Shown: positions 1 through 6,243, counted from the first letter of the stretch. The stretch is DNA of 6,340 nucleotides from Bacillota bacterium (GCA_021793745.1 JAJYSD010000085.1:1-6340); one strand, 5' to 3'. The notes: generated from the letters alone by a model not told the origin. Program-made: numbers and translations.

Positions 1-116
1 CGATCTGACGAGGCCCGGGTCATCGGCGCAGATACCTGCGAAAAGGGTGGAAGACCAACTGCTTCCGAACACGGGCCTTGCCCTCTCCCGCCGCCCGAGG
101 GAGCCATCGCAGGCCC
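1..116 (-). other. Region downstream of iolJ, no supported gene
   Basis: No gene is recognised in the tail after the iolJ stop codon. It holds nested inverted repeats: GGGCCT at 73-78 pairs with AGGCCC at 111-116, and inside them CCCTC at 81-85 can pair with GAGGG at 97-101. A separate short hairpin (CGCAG, 4-nt loop, CTGCG) lies at 27-40. None is followed by a T-run in the minus direction, so an intrinsic terminator is not supported. A minus-strand GTG at 70-72 sits 8 nt after a purine-rich GAGAGGG (81-87) and stays open to the window edge. Its 24 codons match no family I know, including the starts of IolB and IolC. It could be the beginning of a further operon gene or chance. Confidence 0.3.
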
Positions 117-977
117 TCAGCAGCGGTTACCCGTCCCGAACAACCGAATCTTTTCTTTGACCGTCCGTTTGATGGCCTCGTGGGCCGGTTTCAAAATCAC
201 CTGCGGTTCATACACACGGGCGTTGTTTTCATCCGTCAGGAAGTCCCGGACGGCATCGGTCCAGGCCTGGGCGCATTCGGTGTTCACATTGATTTTGGCA
301 TGCCCCAACCGAATCGCCCGTTGGATCTGATCATCCGGGAGGCCCGAACCCCCATGCAGTACCAGCGGGACATCCGTCCGTTCGGAGATCTCCTTCATCC
401 TTTCAAAGTTGAGCCGGGGCTCCCCCCGGTAGGGTCCGTGAACCGAACCCAGGGCTGCGGCCAGCGCATCGATTTGGGCTTCCTTCACCATCCGCAGGCA
501 TTCCCCGGGGTCGGCGTATCGAATGCTCCCCTCCATCCCGTCTTCCGATCCCCCGACTATGCCCACTTCGGCTTCCACCGAAACGCCGTAGGCCCGGGCG
601 TATTCCGTCACTTCCCGGGTCATGGCGATATTTTCATCAATCGGGTATTTGGAGCCATCGATCATGACCGACGTATAACCGGCTTCCATCGCACGCTTGC
701 ATCGGTCGACGCTTTGTGCGTGATCCAGATGCAAGACCACCGGAACGGTAATGGACATTTCCCGAACCAATTCCCGGATGACCGCCGCAATGGTGCGAAA
801 CCCTCCCAGCCGATCGACGAGACGGTCCGATGACGCCAGAATCACCGGTGCCCGTTCCTCCTCAGCCGCCTGTAAAATCGGAATCGCCCACTGCAGCGAG
901 TTCAGGTTATAATGGCCGACCGCATACTGCTCTTCCTTCGCCCGCTGCAAAATCCCTTTCATGGATACCAGTGGCAT
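117..977 (-). CDS. iolJ: 6-phospho-5-dehydro-2-deoxy-D-gluconate aldolase (class II)
   Basis: This is a cytosolic aldolase of the class II fructose-bisphosphate aldolase family. It splits 6-phospho-5-dehydro-2-deoxygluconate into dihydroxyacetone phosphate and malonate semialdehyde, the last carbon-splitting step of inositol catabolism. The 286-residue protein aligns end to end by eye with B. subtilis IolJ. Shared blocks include SDRLVDRLGGF near 50-60, the HLDH motif at 83-86, SVMIDGS, VSVEAEVG at 132-139, ALGSVHG and LVLHGGSG. By analogy with GatY/KbaY, Asp85 is the catalytic acid, His86, His180 and His208 bind zinc, and Glu135 lies in the conserved second metal/ion motif. KINVNTE (228-234) is the usual substrate phosphate and carbonyl loop. 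An in-frame ATG seven codons upstream (998) is less likely: the chosen ATG follows AGGAG by 7 nt and gives the family N-terminus MPLVSMKG. It is the last recognised gene of the cluster. A tagatose- or fructose-bisphosphate aldolase role is possible in principle, but the context favours IolJ strongly. Confidence 0.95.
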   Translation of the reverse strand: MPLVSMKGILQRAKEEQYAVGHYNLNSLQWAIPILQAAEEERAPVILASSDRLVDRLGGFRTIAAVIRELVREMSITVPVVLHLDHAQSVDRCKRAMEAGYTSVMIDGSKYPIDENIAMTREVTEYARAYGVSVEAEVGIVGGSEDGMEGSIRYADPGECLRMVKEAQIDALAAALGSVHGPYRGEPRLNFERMKEISERTDVPLVLHGGSGLPDDQIQRAIRLGHAKINVNTECAQAWTDAVRDFLTDENNARVYEPQVILKPAHEAIKRTVKEKIRLFGTGNRC

Positions 978-984
978 ACTCCAT

Positions 985-989
985 CTCCT
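985..989 (-). promoter_or_regulatory. Ribosome binding site of iolJ
   Basis: AGGAG on the minus strand lies 7 nt before the ATG at 975-977. It decides this start over the in-frame ATG at 996-998, which has no comparable purine tract at the right distance. Confidence 0.8.
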
Positions 990-996
990 ATCCATC

Positions 997-1010
997 AAAA
1001 CGATCGTTTT
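997..1010 (-). promoter_or_regulatory. Perfect 14-bp palindrome before iolJ, candidate operator
   Basis: AAAACGATCGTTTT reads identically on both strands and ends 7 bp before the iolJ ribosome binding site, in the 54-bp gap between the regulator gene and iolJ. Its size and position suit a dimeric repressor such as the LacI-type protein encoded next door. Its centre is an A/T step, however, whereas LacI-family operators usually have a central CpG, so assignment to that regulator is inference. As RNA the arms could form a weak AT-rich hairpin (5 bp, GATC loop) just upstream of the Shine-Dalgarno site. It is not a terminator because the stem is too weak and no longer T-run follows. Confidence 0.45.
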
Positions 1011-1011
1011 T

Positions 1012-1031
1012 TCCGGCAGGGGAAATCCGGA
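1012..1031 (-). repeat. Short inverted repeat after the regulator stop codon
   Basis: TCCGG at 1012-1016 and CCGGA at 1027-1031 form a perfect 5-bp inverted repeat with a 10-nt spacer, directly after the stop codon of the LacI-type gene. On the minus strand it is followed by A residues rather than T residues, so it does not look like a terminator in the direction of the genes. It may be a minor mRNA 3'-end structure or chance. Confidence 0.25.
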
Positions 1032-2045
1032 TCAGATGTTTTCCACCTTTGCCCTGTCGGTGGTTTCCCGAATGATCAATCGGGGATTGTACAGAATGCG
1101 CTCCTTTTTGGAATGGCCAAGACGGATTTCGTCGATCAGGAGGTCCACCACGGTTTTTCCCATCTCCGCAATGGGCTGGGCAACCGTCGTCAATCGCGGA
1201 TAAGTGGCCCGGGCGAGAATGGTATCGTCGAAGCCGACGAGGGATAGCTGGTCGGGGATTTTGATCCCCTTCTCCTGGGCCCCCAACATCACCCCGATCG
1301 CCAGCTGGTCGTTGCAGGCAAAAATCGCCGTCGGCGGTTCGGGCAATCGAAACAAACGGTCAAAGGCTTTGATGCCGTTGGCAATGGTGCCCCGCGTCTT
1401 GACGAGATACTCCTCGCTTGGCCGAATGCCGTAGGTTTTGAGCGCCTGCAAATATCCTTCCGTCCGCTTGACGCTGGAAAGAGCCATCTGTTCGCTGATG
1501 ATCGCGATCCTGTGATGACCGTTCTGCAAATGGTGGATCGTCGCTTCATATCCGCCTTTAAAATCATCCACAAACACCTGGGACACATCGATGGCCGGGT
1601 CATCCTGCGTCAGCATGACGACGGGGACCCCCGCCTCGGTTAAATTCTGCACGATGCTTTTGTCGCTGTATGTGGAACCGACGATAAAGCCGTCCACCAG
1701 TTTGCTCTGCAGCAGTTCCACATTCTTTTTTTCCTTTTCCGCATTTTCATCCGTGCTGCATATGATCACGTTGTACCCCTTTTCATGGGCCCGGTCTTCG
1801 ATCACCTTGGCGATCTCGGAAAAGAAGGGGTTGGAGATATCCGGGACCAACAGGCCCAGCGTCTTGGTGCCTTTCCCCATGAGCGCGGACGCCATGACAT
1901 TGGGATGATAATTCAGCTCTTCCATCGCCTTTTTGACGCGTTGTTTTGTCGATTCGCGCATGTTGCCGGTGTTGTTGATCACCTTGGAAACCGTCGCAAT
2001 GGAAACCCCGGCCCTTTTGGCCACATCATAAATCGTCACTTTCAT
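1032..2045 (-). CDS. iolQ: LacI/GalR-family transcriptional regulator, IolQ (DegA)-like
   Basis: This is a cytoplasmic, DNA-binding, ligand-responsive regulator of 337 residues, the normal length for the family. The N-terminal helix-turn-helix spans about residues 4-25 (TIYDVAKRAGVSIATVSKVI). A hinge segment near 47-60 contains the conserved Leu of ASALMGKGT that normally intercalates at the operator centre. A periplasmic-binding-protein-like effector domain follows from about 61 (TLGLLVPDISNPFF) to the end, including the typical AIFACNDQLAIG and SLVGFDD blocks. Similarity to Bacillus IolQ is seen in VINNTG, VPDISNPF, ICSTD and TTVAQPI. In B. subtilis IolQ represses iolX, and an IolQ-type protein is reported to control iol operons in Geobacillus. 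Here the gene sits between an IolX-like dehydrogenase and iolJ, so control of this cluster is the natural inference. The start is uncertain: the SD-like AAAGGA lies only 1 nt from this ATG but 7 nt from the GTG at codon 3 (2037-2039). The symbol rests on resemblance and context. Confidence 0.85.
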   Translation of the reverse strand: MKVTIYDVAKRAGVSIATVSKVINNTGNMRESTKQRVKKAMEELNYHPNVMASALMGKGTKTLGLLVPDISNPFFSEIAKVIEDRAHEKGYNVIICSTDENAEKEKKNVELLQSKLVDGFIVGSTYSDKSIVQNLTEAGVPVVMLTQDDPAIDVSQVFVDDFKGGYEATIHHLQNGHHRIAIISEQMALSSVKRTEGYLQALKTYGIRPSEEYLVKTRGTIANGIKAFDRLFRLPEPPTAIFACNDQLAIGVMLGAQEKGIKIPDQLSLVGFDDTILARATYPRLTTVAQPIAEMGKTVVDLLIDEIRLGHSKKERILYNPRLIIRETTDRAKVENI

Positions 2046-2046
2046 G

Positions 2047-2052
2047 TCCTTT
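2047..2052 (-). promoter_or_regulatory. Ribosome binding site of the LacI-type gene (start ambiguous)
   Basis: AAAGGA on the minus strand is the only good Shine-Dalgarno match before this gene. It is 1 nt from the ATG at 2043-2045, which is too close, and 7 nt from the GTG at 2037-2039, which is ideal. Translation from the GTG would remove two residues and leave the helix-turn-helix intact. Confidence 0.5.
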
Positions 2053-2077
2053 GCCCCGCTTCAACCATTATTCTTCG

Positions 2078-2101
2078 GATATAACATATCATGAATTTTC
2101 A
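2078..2101 (-). promoter_or_regulatory. Candidate promoter/operator for the LacI-type gene
   Basis: This is an AT-rich patch in the otherwise GC-richer 164-bp gap before the regulator gene. A perfect inverted repeat, GATAT-3 nt-ATATC, lies at 2078-2090. On the minus strand TGATATGTT (2083-2091) reads as an extended -10 element (TGn plus TATGTT) overlapping that repeat. A second small repeat, TGAA-TT-TTCA, is next to it at 2092-2101. No good -35 hexamer is seen at 16-18 bp, so the promoter call depends on the extended -10. An operator overlapping a -10 box would fit autorepression, but this is inference. Confidence 0.35.
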
Positions 2102-2209
2102 AGGACTGCTATGTCGTGCTGCTTCCCCTTGTCATCCACCGCCCCGAACATCTCTCCGCAGGGCTTACCAACAGGACAGAAAGCGGCTGATCCAACCCGG
2201 TTGACAGCT
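2102..2209 (-). other. Rest of the dehydrogenase-regulator intergenic region
   Basis: No gene is seen in this stretch. It contains an 11-bp palindrome, CAACC-C-GGTTG, at 2193-2203 just after the dehydrogenase stop codon, and a half-site-like AGAAAGCG at 2178-2185. No T-run follows the palindrome in the minus direction, so termination is not supported. Either element could be a protein-binding site; neither is compelling alone. Confidence 0.25.
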
Positions 2210-3241
2210 TTAAAATTTTACTCTCACCAGCTGCCCCGTTTCAAAGGATTTCTTGCAAGCATACCCCAGTCGGGTTGATTCAACGCCATCCCGGACGCTG
2301 ACGGACGGTTTCCGGTTTTCCAAAATGCAGCGGATAAATTCCTCCGCCTCCCTCAAATAGGCCTGTTCGAACCGCTCCAGGAATCCTTCCGCGCATGTTT
2401 TGACCGCTCCCGTTTCGTTAAAGAGGATCACCTGGTTGCGCTCCGGAATCGTCCCGATGCGGAGGGTTCCTTTGGTGCCGATGATTTCGGTTTCGATATG
2501 GTAACCGTGGGCGCAGTTCCGTCCCGCCACAAAGATTCCGATGCGATTGCCGGCAAAGCGGACCATGGCAGCTCCCGTTTCCGCATCCCCCAGCTCCGCA
2601 AACTCCGGATAGGCATAGCTGCCCCCGATCGCCCAAACTTCCTCCGCTTCCGCCTGCAGATACCAGCGGGCCAGATCGAGATCATGAATGGCCATGTCGA
2701 GGAATAACCCGCCGCTGTAATGGTTCCTGGCAAACCGTAAAAAGCTGTCCAGTTTGCCGGCCGGGTCCAAGCTGTAACAGCGGATCAGCACCGGCTCCCC
2801 GATTTCACCGCTGTCAATCCTTTGTTTTGCCTCCGCATAAGAGGGGTCGTAGCGCCGCATAAACCCCAGCATGAACACCTGGTCCGGGTGCCGGGCGACC
2901 GCCTCCTCCACGCGTTCGGCTTCTTCCAGATAAAGCCCGAGGGGCTTCTCACTGAACACATGAAAGCCCGCTCCCAACGCCTTTTCAATCTGTTCACAAT
3001 GGAATTCCGACGGAGAGGCGATAAATATCGCATCCAGCTCCCGATTTTCAAGCATTTGTTCGTAATCGGTATAACCGTACGGGATCCCCCACTTCGCCCG
3101 GGCTTGTTTCACTTCCTCCTCCGCAACACTGCAGACCGCCAGCAATTCACAATGGGGAATCCGGAGTGCCAGATTTTCCGCATGCCGGTAGCCCAGGCGT
3201 CCCAGGCCGACGATGCCCACTTTAACCCTTTTGTCTTTCAT
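2210..3241 (-). CDS. Gfo/Idh/MocA-family inositol dehydrogenase (IolX/IolG-like)
   Basis: This is a cytosolic NAD(P)-dependent oxidoreductase of 343 residues that most likely oxidises myo- or scyllo-inositol to 2-keto-myo-inositol, the entry step that feeds IolE. The Rossmann motif GLGRLG is at 12-17, the family signature EKP at 98-100 and GFMRRYDPSYAEAK at 126-139. Lys99, Asp182 and His186 match the Lys/Asp/His catalytic set of B. subtilis inositol dehydrogenase (K97, D172, H176) with the same D-x3-H spacing. The N-terminal LGRLGYRHAENL and the DMAIHDLDLARW block look closer to scyllo-inositol dehydrogenase IolX (about 342 residues) than to IolG. The start was chosen by family length and the Rossmann strand: in-frame ATGs at 3343 and 3295 would add Gly-rich, unconserved residues. 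The chosen ATG has its nearest SD (GGAGG, 3258-3262) 16 nt away, which is unusually far. Substrate isomer and cofactor cannot be settled from the sequence, so no symbol is given. Confidence 0.88.
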   Translation of the reverse strand: MKDKRVKVGIVGLGRLGYRHAENLALRIPHCELLAVCSVAEEEVKQARAKWGIPYGYTDYEQMLENRELDAIFIASPSEFHCEQIEKALGAGFHVFSEKPLGLYLEEAERVEEAVARHPDQVFMLGFMRRYDPSYAEAKQRIDSGEIGEPVLIRCYSLDPAGKLDSFLRFARNHYSGGLFLDMAIHDLDLARWYLQAEAEEVWAIGGSYAYPEFAELGDAETGAAMVRFAGNRIGIFVAGRNCAHGYHIETEIIGTKGTLRIGTIPERNQVILFNETGAVKTCAEGFLERFEQAYLREAEEFIRCILENRKPSVSVRDGVESTRLGYACKKSFETGQLVRVKF

Positions 3242-3367
3242 AAAACGGTATCCGCCGCCTCCCGATGGAAAGTTGCGACCGGGGTTACCGGGCATGTCCA
3301 AGGGATCGCCGGTTCGGCATCCGCCTCCTGATAACCCCGCCATGACCTTATAGCAGTCAGCCGGGCA
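3242..3367 (-). other. Leader-like gap upstream of the dehydrogenase gene
   Basis: This 126-bp gap is long compared with the 20-33 bp gaps upstream. It carries two copies of an SD-like block: AGGAGGCGGATGCCG at 3315-3329 and GGGAGGCGGCGGATACCG at 3246-3263. They differ by a GCC-unit insertion and two substitutions. A small hairpin (GCCG-GTT-CGGC) lies at 3308-3318. A -10-like TATAAG occurs at 3346-3351, but with no -35 hexamer at a workable distance. The segment could be a translational control leader or merely decayed duplicated sequence. Confidence 0.3.
3285..3320 (-). CDS. Possible 11-residue leader peptide
   Basis: An ATG follows AGGAGG by 3 nt and opens an 11-codon frame, MPNRRSLGHAR, ending in TAA 43 bp before the dehydrogenase ATG. 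The SD match is the strongest in the gap although the spacing is short. The peptide resembles nothing I know and has no obvious run of regulatory codons. It may be a translated upstream frame or chance. Confidence 0.15.
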   Translation of the reverse strand: MPNRRSLGHAR

Positions 3368-3384
3368 TCAAATCCCGGCTTTTT
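3359..3384 (+). terminator. Terminator-shaped hairpin on the plus strand at the iolE stop codon
   Basis: AGCCGGG at 3359-3365 and CCCGGCT at 3374-3380 form a perfect 7-bp GC-rich stem with an 8-nt loop, followed on the plus strand by TTTT (3381-3384). This is the classic intrinsic-terminator shape, but it faces against all the genes here. In the iol mRNA the same hairpin would overlap the iolE stop codon and be preceded by A residues, so it should not terminate there. It could stop antisense transcription or protect or pause the sense mRNA. The shape is certain; the function is inferred. Confidence 0.45.
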
Positions 3385-4264
3385 CCTGGATGTATCGCCG
3401 AGCTTTCAGCGCGTATTCAAAGGGATTGGCTTTGGCCGGATCCTGTTCGGCCTCCACGAGCAACCACCCTTGATAGTCCGAGTCGGCGAGAATCTGAAAG
3501 ATTTCGGTGAAGTCGATGCTGCCGTCCCCCGGTACCGTAAATACGCCTTCGCGAACGGCGTCGAGAAAGCTCATTTTCTCTTCCTTGACCCGGACCGCCA
3601 CAGAGTCTCGAACGTCCTTCAGATGGACATGCTTGATCCTGGGCAGATATCGCTTCAAAATTTCCACAGGGTCCTCTCCGGAAAGATACAGGTGTCCGGT
3701 GTCATAGAGGAGAAACACCAGGTTTTCATCGGTCATCTCCATCAACCGATCGATCTCTTCGGCCGTCTGCACGCCGGTCCCCATATGGTGGTGGTAAACC
3801 ACCTTCATTCCCTTTTCCCGGGCCCGTTCCCCCAGCCTGTTCAGGCCCTCGGCCAGCCGGTTCCATTCCTCATCATTAAAATGCGGTTTGGCATCAAATA
3901 ACGGCTGATCCATCTGTCCCTGGATGCTGTGACCCTGTTCCGAGACCACGATCACCTTCGAGCCCATCTCGTGCAGAAAGTCCCGGTGCCGGATAAAGGC
4001 TTCTTCCGTCTCCTCGTAGGGCCTGGTGGTGAGGTATGCGCTGAACCAGGCGCTGGCGATTTCCATGTTTCTCAGCGCAAGGGCTTTTTTGAGCACCTTG
4101 GTGTCGCGCGGATACTTGTTGCCTACTTCCGTCCCCCGAAAACCCGCCAGCGCCATTTCGCTGATGCATTGCTCAAAGGTGTTTTCTCTGCCCAGGTCCG
4201 GCATGTCATCATTGGTCCATCCGATCGGCGCAATGCCCAGTTTGACCGCATCTCGTTTGAACAT
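3368..4264 (-). CDS. iolE: Inosose dehydratase (2-keto-myo-inositol dehydratase)
   Basis: IolE removes water from 2-keto-myo-inositol to give 3D-(3,5/4)-trihydroxycyclohexane-1,2-dione, the substrate of IolD. The 298-residue protein is a xylose-isomerase-like TIM barrel and matches B. subtilis IolE along its length: [13 protein letters not shown] at 10-22, GTEVGNKYP near 44-52, [35 protein letters not shown] at about 155-175, LLYDTGH at 185-191, KHVHLKD at 211-217, [11 protein letters not shown] and [12 protein letters not shown] near 270-281. Asp188, His191, His214 and Glu271 are plausible metal ligands by fold analogy. The ATG follows GAGGTG at a good distance, and upstream in-frame codons are Arg/Gly-rich and unconserved. 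It begins 20 bp after the iolD stop codon, so the two are co-transcribed and probably translationally linked. The protein ends slightly earlier than the B. subtilis one, without its Ala-rich tail. Confidence 0.96.
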   Translation of the reverse strand: MFKRDAVKLGIAPIGWTNDDMPDLGRENTFEQCISEMALAGFRGTEVGNKYPRDTKVLKKALALRNMEIASAWFSAYLTTRPYEETEEAFIRHRDFLHEMGSKVIVVSEQGHSIQGQMDQPLFDAKPHFNDEEWNRLAEGLNRLGERAREKGMKVVYHHHMGTGVQTAEEIDRLMEMTDENLVFLLYDTGHLYLSGEDPVEILKRYLPRIKHVHLKDVRDSVAVRVKEEKMSFLDAVREGVFTVPGDGSIDFTEIFQILADSDYQGWLLVEAEQDPAKANPFEYALKARRYIQEKAGI

Positions 4265-4269
4265 CGGTG

Positions 4270-4275
4270 CACCTC
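4270..4275 (-). promoter_or_regulatory. Ribosome binding site of iolE
   Basis: GAGGTG on the minus strand, 5 nt before the ATG at 4262-4264, lies in the 20-bp iolD-iolE gap. It fixes the start over upstream in-frame codons that would run into iolD. Confidence 0.75.
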
Positions 4276-4284
4276 GTCTCCCCT

Positions 4285-6210
4285 TTAGTACTTTCTCGCC
4301 TTTTCCAGCTGCTCGATGCGATCCCGATAAGCCCGGCGGATCGCTTCCTTCTCCGAGACCTCGGCAACACCGACATGCCACCAGCTGTCATAGCCGTCGG
4401 TCATGGTTTTGGGAAGCACTTTGACATCGATCAGCGTCGAAACGGTCTGTTTTTTGGCGTCTTCCAGGGCCTGTTCCAACTCCTCCATCGTCCGGACCGT
4501 ATAGGTTGCCGCACCATACGCCGCCGCGTTCTGGGCAAAATCCACCTGCATAATGGGACCGTCCAATCGCCCGGTTTTTTCGTTCCGCAGGCGGAATTCG
4601 GTCGCAAAGCTGCCCATCCCGTTACTCATTTGCAAATTGTTAATGCAGCCAAAGCCGGCGTTGTCAAAGAGGATGATGTTGATTTTCAATCCTTCCTGAA
4701 TGCTGGTGATCAATTCGGAATGGAGCATCATGTAGCTGCCATCGCCGACCATGGCATAAACCTCCTGATCGGGCCGGGCGATTTTGACCCCCAGAGCGGC
4801 AGCGATTTCATACCCCATGCACGAATAACCGTACTCCATGTGGTACGTATCCGGCCGTTTGCTGATCCACATCCGCTGCATATCGCCCGGCAGGCTGCCG
4901 GAAGCACCGACTACGATGGCATCGTCGTCAATCCGTTCATTCACTTTTCCCAAAACCGCCGTCTGTGTCAAACAGGCGTTGAAGGTCTCGGCATATTCCG
5001 GCAGCTTCTCATCCAGGTGACCGGCGATTTCCGGCTTGTAGCCGTCCGCGCGAAAATCGGTTTGATAAAGGCGTTGCAGCTCCCTTTGCCAATCCTGTTT
5101 GGCCCGCTCGATTTCTTCCCCGTAACCGGACCGGTAGCCGATTTTCTCCAGCTCCGCCTGGAGATCCTCCAGCCCCGCCCTCGCATCAGCGACCATTTTG
5201 GTGGCATCCAGCTTGGAAGCGTGGAAATCGGAAATATTGATCGTCGCGAAGGCCACATTCTCATTTTGAAAAAGCCGCTTAGAGGCTGTGGTGAAATCGG
5301 TAAAGCGGGTTCCGACGCCGATCACCAGATCCGCCTCTTTGGCGATCCGATTGGCGGCCGCGTTGCCCGTGACGCCGATGCCGCCGAGGTTAAGCGGATG
5401 GGTGGAGGGCAATGCGCTTTTGCCGGCCTGCGTTTCGGCAAACGGAATATGAAACGCCCGGACAAACCGGTCCAGCGCATCCGCCGCCTCCGAGTAGCGA
5501 ACACCCCCGCCGCAGATGATCAGCGGTTTCTTGCTGTTTTTAAACAGGGCCGCCACCTGTTCCAGTTCAAAGGAGACGGGCCTTCTCCGGGCAAATCGAT
5601 GGACACGCTTTTTGAAAAAGCTCTCCGGATAATCATAGGCTTCGGCCTGGACATCCTGCGGCAGGGCAATCGTCACCGCACCGGTTTCGGCCGGGTCCGT
5701 CAGCACCCGGACGGCATTCAGCATCGCGGTCATCAGCTGCTCGGGCCGGTTTACCCGGTCCCAGTACTTGCTCACCGGACGGAAAGCGTCGTTCGTGGAC
5801 AGGCTGGCGTCATGGGGCTGTTCGATTTGCTGCAGCACCGGATCCGGCTGCCGGGTGGCAAAGGTGTCACCGGGCAGCAAAAGGAGCGGAATGTTGTTGG
5901 CAGTGGCCGTGGCGGCGGCGGTGACCATGTTGGCCGCCCCCGGCCCCACCGAGGAGGTGCAGGCAATCAGTTGCCGGCGACGATTCTGTTTGGCAAAGCC
6001 GATGGCCGCATGCGCCATCCCCTGCTCATTTCTCCCCTGGTAAACTTCCAGGTCCCCGGGATCCTGCTCAAGGGCTTGTCCGATCCCCAGCACGTTCCCA
6101 TGACCAAAAATGGTGAAGATCCCCTTGAACAACTTTTGTTCCTTGCCGTCCACCTCGACATACTGGCTATTTAAAAATTTGACCAGGGCCTGTGCCGTCG
6201 TCAGCTTCAT
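4285..6210 (-). CDS. iolD: 3D-(3,5/4)-trihydroxycyclohexane-1,2-dione acylhydrolase (ThDP-dependent)
   Basis: IolD opens the carbocyclic ring of trihydroxycyclohexane-1,2-dione to yield 5-deoxy-D-glucuronate, the committed ring-breaking step. The 641-residue protein, close to the 637 or so of B. subtilis IolD, has the three-domain layout of the acetolactate-synthase superfamily. The N-terminal pyrimidine-binding domain (about 1-200) carries [12 protein letters not shown] at 58-69, with Glu62 as the cofactor-activating glutamate, and [10 protein letters not shown] near 86-95. A central Rossmann-like domain (about 215-360) contains [14 protein letters not shown] and [12 protein letters not shown]. 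The C-terminal diphosphate-binding domain has [12 protein letters not shown] from 489 and ends the metal motif at Asn517 (FDNAGFG). The C-terminal block [14 protein letters not shown] (607-620) is typical of IolD. The ATG follows AGGGG by 7 nt. It starts 33 bp after iolA and precedes iolE by 20 bp, inside one operon. No defect is seen in any motif. Confidence 0.97.
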   Translation of the reverse strand: MKLTTAQALVKFLNSQYVEVDGKEQKLFKGIFTIFGHGNVLGIGQALEQDPGDLEVYQGRNEQGMAHAAIGFAKQNRRRQLIACTSSVGPGAANMVTAAATATANNIPLLLLPGDTFATRQPDPVLQQIEQPHDASLSTNDAFRPVSKYWDRVNRPEQLMTAMLNAVRVLTDPAETGAVTIALPQDVQAEAYDYPESFFKKRVHRFARRRPVSFELEQVAALFKNSKKPLIICGGGVRYSEAADALDRFVRAFHIPFAETQAGKSALPSTHPLNLGGIGVTGNAAANRIAKEADLVIGVGTRFTDFTTASKRLFQNENVAFATINISDFHASKLDATKMVADARAGLEDLQAELEKIGYRSGYGEEIERAKQDWQRELQRLYQTDFRADGYKPEIAGHLDEKLPEYAETFNACLTQTAVLGKVNERIDDDAIVVGASGSLPGDMQRMWISKRPDTYHMEYGYSCMGYEIAAALGVKIARPDQEVYAMVGDGSYMMLHSELITSIQEGLKINIILFDNAGFGCINNLQMSNGMGSFATEFRLRNEKTGRLDGPIMQVDFAQNAAAYGAATYTVRTMEELEQALEDAKKQTVSTLIDVKVLPKTMTDGYDSWWHVGVAEVSEKEAIRRAYRDRIEQLEKARKY

Positions 6211-6217
6211 ATTCTCA

Positions 6218-6222
6218 CCCCT
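6218..6222 (-). promoter_or_regulatory. Ribosome binding site of iolD
   Basis: AGGGG on the minus strand lies 7 nt before the ATG at 6208-6210, inside the 33-bp iolA-iolD gap. No promoter is seen in that gap. Confidence 0.7.
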
Positions 6223-6243
6223 ACTCTCAAAATCGGATATGGT

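Noticed and set aside
78..833. A plus-strand open frame of about 250 codons antisense to iolJ
   Set aside because: It is the mirror of a well-conserved aldolase, has no SD-supported start and a Pro/Phe/His/Gly-rich composition typical of shadow frames.
2075..2082. Shared 8-mer TCGGATAT before the regulator gene (2075-2082) and before iolD (6233-6240)
   Set aside because: An 8-mer repeated once in a 6-kb window is expected by chance, and the iolD copy is not part of an inverted repeat.
2822..3331. A plus-strand open frame of 169 codons antisense to the dehydrogenase
   Set aside because: Its composition is that of a reverse-complement artefact and it covers conserved Rossmann and EKP codons of the real gene.
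3346..3351. TATAAG on the minus strand as a -10 box for the dehydrogenase gene
   Set aside because: No -35-like hexamer at 16-18 bp; the nearest TTGATG is only 13 bp away and lies in the iolE stop hairpin.
4267..6174. A plus-strand open frame of about 635 codons lying antisense to iolD
   Set aside because: iolD is complete with every family motif on the other strand. The antisense frame has no recognisable domain and is explained by GC-biased third codon positions of iolD.
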